From contig OZ022258.1 in NCBI GenBank assembly GCA_963978905.1, positions 43,942,591 through 44,006,590 on the forward strand: 64,000 nt of DNA. The letters are read 5' to 3'. Under the pieces are notes generated by a model. The model did not search any database and had not been told where the DNA came from. It saw only the letters and a program-made list of their open reading frames with translations. The translations under genes and the position numbers were made by a program. This document shows positions 24,166-35,162 of this stretch, one piece after another. Each line of letters opens with the position of its first letter. The stretch's first letter is position 1. Source of the DNA: Trichostrongylus colubriformis (lineage: Eukaryota > Nematoda > Chromadorea > Rhabditida > Trichostrongylidae).

Positions 24166-24169
24166 TATG

Positions 24170-25480
24170 TAGCAGATAATCAAACAGTAGGCTTAGCTAA
24201 AACTGAGCAATTTTTATGAGACTTCAAAACCTCGAATCTCATGGAATTAGTGCGGTGTCGAGGATACCTGAATATTTGTCATTATTAGTAATTTATGGGA
24301 GGTCGCAATGGTCTTTGATAGCATCGGCTGTAATAATTATCACGCTTCTGAAATACCTCTCTGACCGAACCCAATTTTTGCCTTTTCGGGGGTCATGGGT
24401 AGATGTTGTTAGTTATTAGTTAATTAGGTTACTATCAATATTGGTATAAATTTAGTAGAGACATCGGAGAATTTGGCCTTCCCTCGATTTTTGAATTATA
24501 CTGGTGCTTGAGTTATTAGGTTAAACTAGTCTTTACTAACTTCCGCCGCAGCTTGCGATACGAAAGATGTTTCAAGTATGAGTTATCGTCAAGAAGCTTC
24601 GGTCTCGGACGGGACTCGAGGCCGCACTCCATGCTTTCCGGGCATATGTGCTAATCCATAACACTACCGAGGCTCCTTTCACCTTAAATATCTCAGCTTC
24701 TGAGAGGTATATTTACCATAGCTTATCAGCACCACACGTACCGTCCCATCAGAGACCGAGGCGATTGCCCATAACTTGGCATACTTGTTACAACTTTGGC
24801 ATCGCAAGCTGCGACGAAAATCAGCAGCTATCGAAAGCCAAAATATGAAAATCAATAGGTTTTTACTTTTATTTATCGAGGCTGAGGATGGTATAATGAG
24901 AGAGTGGCGCATTAGTATTAACACAGTTCAGAGATCATGTCATGGATCATTATTAGCCTAAGCTTACAGGCATTTCATCTCTACAAGGCAGATGAATGTG
25001 TACAACACGTCTGGAAAACTGATTAAGACTAGATTTGTTTAGATCAGGAGCACACTAGTTTCTACATCGGCTCACAGTTTAGGTCGTATAAGACAAAACC
25101 TATTCCTTTTCGAATAAAAATAGTATACGTGGCGTATCTCAAGAAGGGATTCATCAGTATGAACTAGTTTATTCTTTTATTCACTACTATTTATTCGAGT
25201 TACTTTGATTTACTAGTCTCACGTCGCTGTAATTTCAAGTAACCCCTGAAACCACTACTTACGACTACATAGGTACTTGCGATTTTTCTAAACGTCCGTA
25301 TATCTATCGCTACATTTACGTCATCATTGCTGCTTTTATGCTCGTAAACTTATAGGAGTATAGCGTTTGCCTTTATGCACTCGCAGACACTTTTAACTGA
25401 AATAATTAATACTGCTTCATCTCGTTTTTGTGTCACTGATCCGTTTCCCAATGGAACATCTCCAATGAATTCGTTCCAAG
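24170..25480. other. No supported gene; upstream flank of the receptor gene
   Basis: Frames up to 81 codons exist on both strands at 24650-24960 and cancel each other as overlapping shadows. No motif is seen. The last few hundred bases presumably contain the promoter of the receptor gene at 25484, but I cannot identify an element. Confidence 0.35.
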
Positions 25481-25483
25481 GTC

Positions 25484-28400
25484 ATGTCCCATGCATATCT
25501 TATCGTGGTGTTCGCGGCAGCTCTACTTGTGTTCGTATTTGGCTTATTTGGCAACATCATGGTTATCAGCGTAGTTAGAAAGCACAAGGAATTGAGGACC
25601 AAGCACAGTGAGGCTCCTAAATGAGCAACGTATTTTTATTTATGGTTTTATAAAATCAATAAAAATATTTCAGGTATTTTATTATCGTTCTTATGCTTTT
25701 ATCAGTCATTAGTATTGCTGCTAGACTTGGTCGCCTCTTTGCGAAATCTTCTCGAGGATGTCACAGATAGGTGGACCTGCTTCTACTCCCTGCTTCCGCT
25801 GTCGTTCTTCAACAATGTGCAACTGGTCCTAATCCTTATTATTTCACTTGATTTAACCTTTCTGGTATTGAAACCTGCAAAGTGAGCACCATTCTTCAGT
25901 TTTTGGCTCATTCTATGGTAGAATACACCGCTCCTTAATAATTCGTTATTTACAGGTATAATGCGATACAGTTGTTTCCGTACACAATTCTTGTACAGAT
26001 ACCTTGTGCACTATTCGCTATGGGTTTGCTAACCGCCGGTATTGTTCTCATACGGCCAGATGAAGTAATCTGTAAGTTCACCTGTCACTCTGTATCGCAA
26101 ATCGTCCCGTTATCCAATGAGATTCTCGAGCGGGCGCCAGCAACGTCCATTTGCATTTGTCGCGAGCCAGCAATTTATTTTGGCTCCAGGTACATGCAGC
26201 AGTATGTTCCCTTCGCGCGGAGCTTTCGTGAAGGAATCTGGCCATTGTAGAAGTATTCTTATGTACTGAGTAGGCGCACACTGACTTCAAGGCTTCGCTA
26301 ACCACTTCTGTCTCGGTGGAGTGTGATGCATGCTCCAAATCGATGGATGTGAGAAATCACGACATCTTGTACTCTCGCGACACTTCAGTGAGCCTTGTGA
26401 CCGTGTGATATGATCGATTGTACTTAGCCCTCTCCGAAACCCTGCTTGCTCGCATGACTGTCCTTCGGTAAAAATTCTGCTAATCCTATCCAAGATAACT
26501 CGAGAGAAGAGCTTGTAGACTTCAGGCAGCAGGCAGATGGGACAATAATTGCAAATGCCATGTGGATCCCTCTTCGTATAAAGTAACACAGTCCTCCTGG
26601 TTCCCCATGAGGTGGGTTCGTTGCATTCCGACAGGAAGCGTGTGAAGAGTCGGGCTAAAGTTTTGACGTTTACTGGCGGTAGATTGCTCAGGTGTTCCGG
26701 TCTGATTCTGTCGAGGTCGTGCTTGAGATTGCTCCTAGGCAGGTGGACATGACTATCGAATTGTCCACGTCGGCTTTCGGAAGCAGTGACTGTACTATTC
26801 TGACGCCGGACACCGGTAATTACCGTACTTTAACTGGTGAAACTTCTGTGAGCATTGCGGACTCTCCTCCCAGTCTCAGCTGCTCCAGTCAGCACTGCTG
26901 CTCCTCTTTCCCTGAGATCGTCCTTTGTCTCTTCTCTGCATTGCTTCGCAAGTTCGAATTCAATTGGTATTCACCTACGGCTCGTGCGGCTCCATGATGG
27001 GGAGTCAGCTCGAGAGCTTTTGGAGAAAAACGTCTTCAGGTGACTTTCGATCTGCGCTTTTCCAACCATCGTAAAGATGTTCAACGAGCTGGTTGTGTTC
27101 ATGGACAACACATTCGATGATAGAACCCCCGTAAGCCGGCGAGAGTGTAAAGTGCCCCTTTGATGACCTTTTTTCATGAACTTCGTCGCTCTATCAGTTC
27201 ATCGGAAGGGAAACCAGGCGAGTCGATAGAGGGTATCGTATAGCGCACCAGAATAACAACGCGACATCTGTCCGGTGAAGTTCGATTGATGGTGTTTGTG
27301 GTCGATCGATCATTATTGAGTTGTCCACCGTGAGACTTCCAAGTACATCGCAGAAAGGAGAGTTTCTGGATTCGAGAAGTACCGTGGATGGAATTGATTG
27401 ACATAACGAATTCAGATAGCCTGTCACCCTGCCCTTTCCATTGCTTTTGTGGATGCCAATGCAAACTTCGTTATTCGTTCTTCTGGTTCCGATTAGCGCT
27501 GAAGTAGTCAATGATGACCTTGAACAAGTGTAGGCTTTCCCATAGCCTTTCTTCGAATCCACATAAATTACTTAGAGCTCGCTCTCGTTGTAGCTTAATG
27601 TTGCGAAATACGGAGGCGACGAAGACGGTTGAAGTGAGAAACGAGCAATACATCTTCATTCGCCTATTCGAGTCGTCCCACTATTGTAGGAATGCTCATG
27701 GCCAAGTGCATGCTGATGCGAGCGCCCACGACACCAACATCTCTCCTACAGCGTGTTGCAGGTTTTCGATACTTTCCTCCGAGTGTTCGCCGTTGAGGGT
27801 ACAGATCGTTATCCTGGACCTTTCTTGAGTTAGCCAACCTATTGCGGCCTTGGGATCCTACCAATCTCTCCCGAGACCTATCCAACGCCGTATTAAGGGC
27901 TTCCTCTGGTTGGAGGACGAATAACATCTCTATTGCCGCTTTCGGCAAGCCAAAACTGCCGGGCGCTGTCGTGGCGACTGGATATACTCCGAGTAGATAG
28001 CCGGGCTACTCCAAAGTAGGCTTTGAGGTTTTATTCGAGACAACCCCGGATCGCCTCCCATGTTTTCTTGTTCCATGTATCCTTGTTGTAGCATGCGATT
28101 TTATAATGGCACATCCAGCGGAGCTCACTTTGGTTCGTCACATATTAGTCATCGGAGTTTGTATAGCTACCATCCTTGTCTACGCATGGATCTCCTTTAT
28201 AATGTGGTTCAAAGGTAAAACACGCTTTCTCGAGTAATTCGCTTATTTGACAGTCCTACTGGGTCTTCCAGACTGGCAAAACACCCGCAAGACTGATGGT
28301 TTCTGTAAGATCGATCCATCATTACGGTATCAACGAAAGATGCTACGAACTCTCTCAGTTGTTATGACAGCATTTATCTGCACGAGGTATTGTATTGCAC

Positions 28401-29027
28401 AAACAGGGTCATACGCGATACACGACCATTTCTCCAGCTACTGAACCTTTGGCGTAAAATAATTGGTAGTTGCTGTCATTGCACATATCACGCTCTTTCA
28501 CATACAAGCCCTTTACATCTGCGTACGCCTACGCCTAGGAGGACGCGGCGATCATGAAAAATCACTGGTAAGGGTTACTATGTGTAAGATGCTACAAGTA
28601 TGGTGCAGCGAATGAGCCTACTTCAACTGGGAAAGTGGCCCTGTATCGCGTGTGATCTCCGAAACGTTAGCGAAATTCTGTGAAAGGGCGCAGGATCAGA
28701 AAGTCGTTTTTCAGTTTTGCTAGTTCTGTAACCTTGTTGGCAGCGGATAAAATGACATTTCTGAGCGATGGTACCTTACTCTACGTGAGATCTATTGCTG
28801 TAAGTGCGTTCGCGGCATTTCTCATTTTATTCCTTTGAAGTTGCTCACAATTTCAGATAAAACTCGGTCTCATCTCATGCGCACAAAATTACTACATTTA
28901 CTACAAAATGAGCAGGGATTTCCAGAAAGCATTCAAAAAAATATTCACATCATTGAAAAAATGGCAAAAGGAGAAATTACAACTATCCAGACCCAAGAAG
29001 GTCACCTTAACAACGGCATTCGGATGA
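25484..29027 (+). CDS. Serpentine-class 7TM chemoreceptor (Srsx-like), 319 aa
   Basis: Seven exons join in consistent phase: 25484-25607, 25674-25881, 25956-26071, 28092-28214, 28254-28386, 28715-28799, 28857-29027 (960 nt). The start is the first ATG; an in-frame TGA lies 15 nt upstream. TM1 has the GN pair (FGLFGNIMVISVV) followed by KELRTK. TM2/TM3 lie in exon 2 with a Cys before TM3 (WTCFYSLL), and SLDLTFLVLKP replaces a classical DRY. Exon 3 holds TM4, exon 4 TM5, exon 5 the third loop and TM6, exons 6-7 TM7 ending NYYIYYKMSRDFQKAF, then a basic tail. The length suits a nematode serpentine receptor. Srsx is the best family guess; ligand unknown. No stop or frameshift found. Intron 3 is 2 kb because of an RTE insertion. 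Confidence 0.85.
26278..27950 (-). mobile_element. Decayed RTE-type retrotransposon fragment inside receptor intron 3
   Basis: Minus-strand frames carry reverse transcriptase blocks: CNYCPICLLPEVYKLFSRVI, EQAGFRRGLSTIDHI, and a degraded catalytic block (DLEHASHSTETEV, where DYEKAFDSVE is usual). More upstream frames (27170-27950) look like battered endonuclease and linker. Frameshifts and stops are frequent. The copy ends inside the RT domain, before the FADD motif, which is odd since non-LTR copies are usually 5' truncated; a later deletion is likely. Antisense to the host gene. Confidence 0.75.
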
Positions 29028-29243
29028 TGAAGTCCGTAATCGAAGATAGTCTCATGTACTCTGATGTTTGTAGAATATTTTCATACAATTGTGACAGTCA
29101 AAACGAATAGACGATGTAGCGTGTCACGACGGCAAGATAATCGAAAATTGCGCTTTTAATCGGCGAGCTAAGCATGGAGCACATATTTTTTAACCATGCC
29201 ATCTCTTGCTCGTCGTCTCTCCTCTTTGAATACTATCCTATGT

Positions 29244-29356
29244 ACAGTACATTTCACAGCCCTACATAGGGCGTGGCCTGAGTGGCGAGAGTGAGAGTGT
29301 GTGCGGGGGAAAGAGTTTGATACGCTCTCACACAAGTCCGTAGGCCACGCCCTATC
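29244..29356. mobile_element. Hairpin MITE, family F
   Basis: 'Acatttcacagccctacata...gggcgtggcc' at one end faces 'ggccacgccctatc' at the other, with 'gagagtgagagtgtgtg' and its complement inside. Relatives at 9276-9430 and 35031-35162. Confidence 0.65.
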
Positions 29357-29576
29357 ATGTGTATACCGTGTTTACGCCATTGGCCGGTGGTCGAGTATGA
29401 CCGAAGGCCTTGAAGCTGCTATGATTGCCATCCGAGCTGTTGAGTGTTTGAAAACCAGACGAAATTTCGGAATGTTCTTCGTTCTTCGTTCAGCAGATTA
29501 GTAGAGTTCATTATTCAATCACTAGCTTGCTTTAGTTCCACCCACCGCTTTGTACTTGTGATGGCGCGTCACAACA

Positions 29577-29778
29577 TTTATTTATTTATTTATTTATTGA
29601 TGGACATGCCATATTGCATGTGTTGAGAAGAGGTTAAAAAACATACACAATTAAAATGCCCAAAGAAACGAAGTGGTAGCAACAACGAAGTGGTAACAAC
29701 AACAAACTGGTTTTAATTGTATATGTTTTTTTACCTCTTCTCAACACATGCAATATGGCATGTCCATCAATAAATAAA
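29577..29778. mobile_element. Foldback element with TTTATT-rich ends
   Basis: About 80-bp arms: 'attgatggacatgccatatt...gagaagaggt' on the left and 'acctcttctcaacacatgca...atgtccatcaat' on the right. The short centre repeats 'acgaagtggtarcaacaac'. Non-coding. Confidence 0.75.
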
Positions 29779-29943
29779 CATGCATAAATTAGTAATAAAA
29801 TAAATAATTGACGCAACGATTCTCAATTAATTGTTGGTTATGTGTTCGTAAATACATATTACTGTAACCTGAACTGAGCGTTTGAGTAATAACTGTTAAT
29901 ATAAAGGAAAAAGTGTGATAGGTTTTCTTTATATCATATTAAA

Positions 29944-30235
29944 GGTATCGTCCACGGAAAAATGAGTTTTTATGTCACCAATATACTTATGTCGCATTTG
30001 CCCGATGCGGGCCGCATGCTAAGTTTCACGCGAAAAATTTTGAATCAGGCTAAGATACAGATTTTTGATCGGGTGGGCGGGGCCCCTCGGGCAAGTGTCC
30101 ATCACGTGGTCTGCCGGGGTCGGAGACGCATTGTAGGAACGGAAAGCTACGTAAACAGTCCCACACTCCATTTCCAACCGCGGCTGACGACGGGACGGGG
30201 CTTTTACTCGGAGGCCCGCCCACCCGGCCAAGAAT
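29944..30235. mobile_element. TTAA foldback element, family C (copy 1)
   Basis: Starts 'aaaggtatcgtccacggaaa' and includes 'tttcacgcgaaaaatttt', 'gggtgggcggggcc' and 'ggtcggagacgc'. Same layout as copy 2, sharing its right boundary with that copy, but more diverged. Confidence 0.65.
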
Positions 30236-30667
30236 TTAAAGGAATCATCCACGGAAAATGAGTTTTTGTGCTACCCATATATTTATGTTGTATTTGCCTA
30301 ATGTTGGCCTCATGCAAAATTTTACGCGAAAAAATGTGAATCTGGCTGAGATACAGCACCACAAAGTGCGGTCCAGGTGGGCGGGGCCTCCGTGTAAAAG
30401 CCTCGTCCCGTCGTCCGCCGTGGTCGGAGACGCGTTTTAGGAACAGAAGGTTACGTAAACAGTCCCACTCTCCGTTCCCAACGGCGGCGGACGACGGGAC
30501 GAGGCTTTTACACGGAGGCCCCGCCCACCTGGACCGCATTTGTGGTGCTGTATCTCAGCCAGATTCACATTTTTTCACGTGAAATTTTGCATGAGGCCAA
30601 ATTAGGCAAATACAACATAAATATATGGGTAACACAAAAACTCATTTTCCGTGGACGATTCCTTTAA
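30236..30667. mobile_element. TTAA foldback element, family C (copy 2, near-perfect palindrome)
   Basis: 432 bp from TTAA (30236-30239) to TTAA (30664-30667). Termini TTAAAGGAATCATCCACGG / CCGTGGACGATTCCTTTAA. The two halves pair over almost the whole length, apart from the centre near 30440-30470. Further copies at 29944, 42776, 52603 and a partial one at 30668-30790. Confidence 0.8.
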
Positions 30668-30790
30668 GAGCTGTATTTCAGCCGTATTCCCACTTTTTCG
30701 CGTGGAACTTTGCATGCGACACTTATCAGGCAAATACAACATAAATATGAAGGTCACAAAGAAACTAATATTTTCGTGAACGATTCCTTT
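30668..30790. mobile_element. Partial family C element (copy 3)
   Basis: Half-copy: 'gagctgtatttcagccgtat...tttttcgcgtgg...gcaaatacaacataaatatg...tcgtgaacgattcctttgagg'. It directly abuts copy 2. Confidence 0.65.
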
Positions 30791-30925
30791 GAGGTCAAGT
30801 GTGCTATATTTAATACGAAATGATTCTCACATTTTTATACATGAGTTAGTTGTAGAGGTTTTTACATAAGCTCATAGCGATAATAGGGAAGCAAAGATTT
30901 TCGTCATACAATCGTCTACAAGCCA

Positions 30926-31400
30926 ATGGAGCACACACTGCACTTCTTCGTGATTAAGCTGCTAGGCGAAGCTTTCGTAAGTGGGCTACTTGGCGAAAGT
31001 ACAGACGAGAACAAAAAACGGACAACCGTTGTTTGTGCGAGTTGAAACCGAGCTCAAAATTTTATTGACATTCGTGGAAGCAAAACGAAATCTTTTCGAA
31101 TTGAAGGGTGAAAAAGCTTACCACTCTCAGCAGCTTATCACTGATGCAAAACATTACCTAATCAGATAAATGAACTCAGAACGCCAATCGATTACGTTAA
31201 GTTTGTATAGTAACTTGCATTCAACTCTTGAGTGGTTTCTTGAACTGCATCACGAAATTGAACTGCGAACGGAGATCAAATTCAGAAAAGAACCAAATAA
31301 GGCTGCAAAAAAGTGCCAGAGACCAGCAGAGCTACCGATAGCCCCGCTGTGTTTTCCAAAATGTCATAATGACGTTATCACGTCAAAATTACCGGTATGT
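30926..31400 (+). CDS. Candidate small gene, unrecognised
   Basis: An ATG at 30926 opens MEHTLHFFVIKLLGEAF, followed by a good donor (gtaagtgg) at 30977. Downstream helical, charged frames LKILLTFVEAKRNLFELKGE and LEWFLELHHEIELRTEIKF look coding, but they are in different frames and a stop at about 31169 must be spliced out or reflects an indel. I could not close the gene model. It could be a decayed gene. Confidence 0.3.
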
Positions 31401-31485
31401 GCGTCATCAAAGTAAAGGGAAAGGTACTCCAGAGCACTTATCAAATTGTCTCATAAAAAGAACACACAGAATGAACAACGTTGAT

Positions 31486-34400
31486 CTATTTATCGCAGCT
31501 GATAAACACCTTGATGACGTCACCCTTCTGAGTTCGTTTGAAGGCTTCGAGAGTGTTTTCCAGGGTATAGTGAGCCCTGGTGAGCCCCGATAGGTCAATT
31601 CTTCGAGACGCAACCAGGTTGAGGGCCGTCGGGTAGCTGAACAGGTAAAATTATGTGTCAAATCGGGTGCATTGCATAGATTGATCGCCAAAAGAGGTGA
31701 GAGAAGAAGAAAAGGAAAGGACAGGAAGGGTATCTGAACCCGCTGTATGAAACTAACAAAAAATAACCTAAAACGCGAATTTGGGAGAATTTTGGAAGGA
31801 TTCAAAAGCAGTGTAAACATAGGAAAATCATTTCCGATACCGACCCTACGGCGGAACCCATCGCAAAAGGGTAACCCGGAGAGGGAAAAAAGATTGAAAA
31901 AATAAAGCATAGCTGGACAACTGCACTCACCAATTCATATATCTGAATACACCCCTGAGATCGACTTCTCGAAGTGCAGCTTCCAACAAAGGCAACTCGA
32001 CTCGTGTCACTCCCAGCCCAACTAACGTCACCACACCACCGGAACGGGTGCTCTGAAAGGTACACAGTCTGAACAAGAGCAGGTTAGTAAATTGTTTTCA
32101 TACCAGTATTGCTGACTCTATACATGACTGGGCTCCAGTGCATTCTAAAGTAACATCGGGCTCGGTCCCCAGCGCTTTGACGACCGCGTCCCGTACCTCA
32201 GCTGGCGATTTCCCTCTTGAATGGATTTCAGTTATGAAGTATTGCTTTGAACAGCTCTAACTTACTTGACGCATATCGCAAAGTCAGCTCCCAGTTTTGT
32301 TGCCAGATCGAGGCGTGCTTGGTTAATGTCCGTGATCACGACTTGAGTCGCTCCCAGAGCTCTCGCTGTCATCATACATAGAGTTCCAATAGGACCTGGT
32401 GAAAGTGAGCTCAGATAGAGGATCTATAAAAGATAATAGAAATGTACCCGCTCCTTGAATCAGGACACGTTGCCCCAGCTGTAGACCAGATCTCCGGCAT
32501 GCATGCACAGCAACTGAAAGTGGCTCCAAAAGGGCTCCCTCTTCAAAGGTCACGTTGTCGGGCAGCCTGAATCGCATAGTTCACAGTTTATTGTGAAAGC
32601 ACTATAATGGAAGTAGCTTGATTCGTACTTGTAGCAGAAGTCAGCATCGTAAGCAAGATATCGCGTCAACGATCCATCGGTGGGAGGAGTCGCAAAGAAT
32701 TTCGTATCAGCACAGAGATTATATCTGCCTGTCTGAATTGCAACAGTTCTCAACCGAGTCCGTTAATAACACTTTTGGAGACGAATTTCGAGTGCGAGTC
32801 ACAAAACACCACCGCGGTGGCGCGGCGACCGCCCCATCGCAGTGAGGCCCACTCGCGGTCGCTGTGGCGGTGTGTGTATCCATATGTCAGGATTTCGCAC
32901 GACGACAAGCGGCGTGCGAAGCAGGTTGTGCGAACTATGCGCGTCGCGGTAGCTGGGTCTTAGAACAATTACACGGTAATCCTGGGGCGCGATACGCAAT
33001 TGACTTGTAATCGCTTCAGGAGCCAACAACATGGCACCCTTAGCTCGTCCGCATTGCTTCGTTTGCGATATGCCGCTGTGCGAAATCCTGACATAAGAGC
33101 ACACACCCAGTGTGGCGAGCACCAACTGATGCATCCGAGAGCACAACGGCTCACCTTACAGTGCATGCAGTATCTGCATGGTACACCTGGTTCTATGGCT
33201 ACGCGATCACCGACGACGAAACCCTTTACATGGCTGCCTACACCGGCTACGGTACCACTCGTCTCATGTCCTAGCACCTGAATCATACCCAAAAACATCA
33301 CGGAGTTCTGGAACCAAGGTGAAAAATTTCACCATCGGTTTTTTCACGATAAAATTTCCAATGGCCCCGTTGGTTCAGAAGTGAACATCAGAGCCGCAGA
33401 TACCCACTGTGTGAACCCTGAAAGTAATTAATGTGATAATTTTCCGAGAATAAACTGCAATTGAATAATGTAGTCGACAAGATAGCTATGGAGAATGTAG
33501 TGCAAATACAGGGTGGGGCAAAATTACGGAAACAAAGTTGATGCTACCCAAAAACCTTATTTCAGCTCGAACAAAAACATAATCATTACCGATTTACTCT
33601 CCAGAAAAAACTGAACAAACAGTACTATTTTGTTTTGAAACCATCTCCATTTACTCCGATAAAGGCTCGAAGACGCTCCGAAAACGCGTTGACCGTGGCG
33701 AGGAGATAGCCTTCGTCCAACTCATCCCATGCTTTCTTCAGCGCTGCCTTCGAGTAATTAAGGCCGGGATGGGGTTTTGAGCATGCCTTATGCTCGAGGA
33801 CACTCCATACAGAGGGGTTGAGGTTCGGAACTGGGAGACCATTCATCAAAGGCAATGAAATCTAGGAAAATTTCCTGTAGCGTTGGTTTCTGTTCCTTTT
33901 GCTGTCGGCAGAAAGAAACTGTCCTCCTCCTTGCTTGTGTGCCTTCAGTTTCCAAATGATCTTTCACAATCCTGCCCATCTGTCACGTGGAAATCGACAT
34001 TTCTTCTGCCATCTTCCAAAGCGACCGCAGTGGCTTCAAACGCAGACGATCACGCACTCTCTTGATGTTCGCCCTGATCGTGGCAGAAGTCGGTTTTCCA
34101 CGTCCTGGTCGGTCGGAAAGGTTTCCTAGCTCTGTAAACCTTGCGATTGTTTCCGATACAAGACTTCTTGATATCTTCAGACGACGGGAGATGCTAATCG
34201 CTCGGAGTCCTTGGTGGTGCAGGTAGGTGATGGAATTCCGGTGAGGGGATGGCCTCGTCATTTTGAACCGAAGATGAAATTTTTTGTGCTGGTTAGTAGA
34301 GATGGTTGCACTGAATCGATTAAGAACAAGCAGGAGCTTCCCGAATGGGAAAAGCGCCTCAGGGGTCAAAGTTCCCGCACCCGCGCCTTGTTTCCGTAAT

Positions 34401-34713
34401 TTCGCCCCACCCTGTATAATCGGAGATTGTGAACAAAAACAGGTGGAACGCATATAGAATCAAAGATGTAAGAAGGAACAACTCGTTAAGGAGTACCATA
34501 CACTCAGATACTCCTCTTTGGTTATTACATTTGACGAATATGTCGAGCTTTTTGTGAATCTTCGATCTCGAATTCGTTTCATTTCATCTATAGTACAGAT
34601 ATCATTAGGTACCTGATCAGCAGCTCATTATCTGCCAGAGTCGGAATCTTCTTTTGTTCAAGACGAATATCGTTAACACCGTAGAGTACTGCGGATAGGT
34701 TGTCCACATCCAT
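31486..34713 (-). CDS. Sorbitol dehydrogenase (MDR family), with in-frame stop at codon 48
   Basis: Nine exons on the - strand join in phase: 34713-34613, 33417-33333, 33277-33155, 32732-32629, 32566-32448, 32395-32266, 32215-32104, 32052-31931, 31636-31486 (1047 nt, 348 aa plus stop). It would oxidise sorbitol to fructose with NAD. Visible features: GICGSDVH with Zn ligand Cys41, GHE (His66/Glu67), a structural-zinc-like Cys96/99/102/110 set, [11 protein letters not shown] with Glu152, nucleotide-binding [23 protein letters not shown] and C-terminal TLEAFKR. Vertebrate SDH lacks the structural cysteines. Codon 48 (33377-33375) is TGA where the family usually has Trp (GSDVHYW). A mariner fills intron 1 and a MITE intron 3. 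Either a recent pseudogene, or a sequence error in a functional gene. Confidence 0.9.
32859..33119. mobile_element. TIR MITE, family G, in SDH intron 3
   Basis: The left arm 'tatccatatgtcaggatttc' is inverted at the right end as 'gaaatcctgacataagagca'. The element lies wholly within the 422-bp intron between exons 3 and 4. Related element at 9116-9549; 'gtgcgaaatcctg' also occurs near 38294. Confidence 0.7.
33509..34414 (-). mobile_element. Defective Tc1/mariner-type transposon in SDH intron 1
   Basis: 906 bp with termini CAGGGTGGGGCAAAATTACG and CGTAATTTCGCCCCACCCTG, flanked by TA (33507-33508 and 34415-34416). The - strand encodes a transposase remnant from ATG 34261: a helix-turn-helix region ([35 protein letters not shown]) and the GRGKP linker. 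An in-frame TGA follows MSIST, then [12 protein letters not shown]. Another frame gives the C-terminus ([20 protein letters not shown]...). The span that should carry the first catalytic Asp residues is missing, and the usual Asp after NP in the last motif is deleted. Not autonomous. Confidence 0.85.
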
Positions 34714-34789
34714 ACCTCTGCAAGCAGCAAAATGGAGAATATGTGTTTCTGATGCTGATATAAGTTTTACGGGTTCACTGACTCATAGA

Positions 34790-34908
34790 CAAAAATATAT
34801 GCCTGAGTGTGCAGATTGACTCCTCAGAGATTATCCCAAGATGCTTAGATGTGCAACTTCTCATAAGATGCTCCCCTCTCCTCATTACGATAGCACCATT
34901 GCACAAGC
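34790..34908. mobile_element. Partial MITE, family E
   Basis: 'Atatgcctgagtgtgcagat', 'ttgactcctca', 'ctcctcattacgatagcacc' match the right half of family E elements at 2629 and 58139. Confidence 0.55.
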
Positions 34909-35030
34909 ACAGTGCATAAGAACTAGTTTGAGTGAACTGAAAATTATTAAAAACGATCCTATCACAGCGCTAGGAAGGGTATGGCCTACGGACTCGGGTT
35001 AGTAGAAATAAACCGAAAAATTACTAACTA

Positions 35031-35162
35031 CAGTCCATATCACAGCTCTAGATAGGACGTAGCCGACGGACTTGGGGGGAGTGCATCAAACTCTCAAACC
35101 CCGCCACACATTCTCACCCACATCCGTGGGCCACGCCCTATCTAGCGCTGTGAAATGGACTG
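35031..35162. mobile_element. Hairpin MITE, family F (Tc1-like ends)
   Basis: Ends CAGTCCATATCACAGC and GCTGTGAAATGGACTG are inverted. TA precedes the left end (35029-35030), while CA follows the right. A partial second copy lies at 34962-35007. Both are upstream of the SDH gene. Confidence 0.7.

Noticed and set aside
26078..26589. Minus-strand ORFs that could be taken for host exons
   Set aside because: They contain RT blocks (EQAGFRR and a decayed catalytic motif), so they are retrotransposon remains in an intron.
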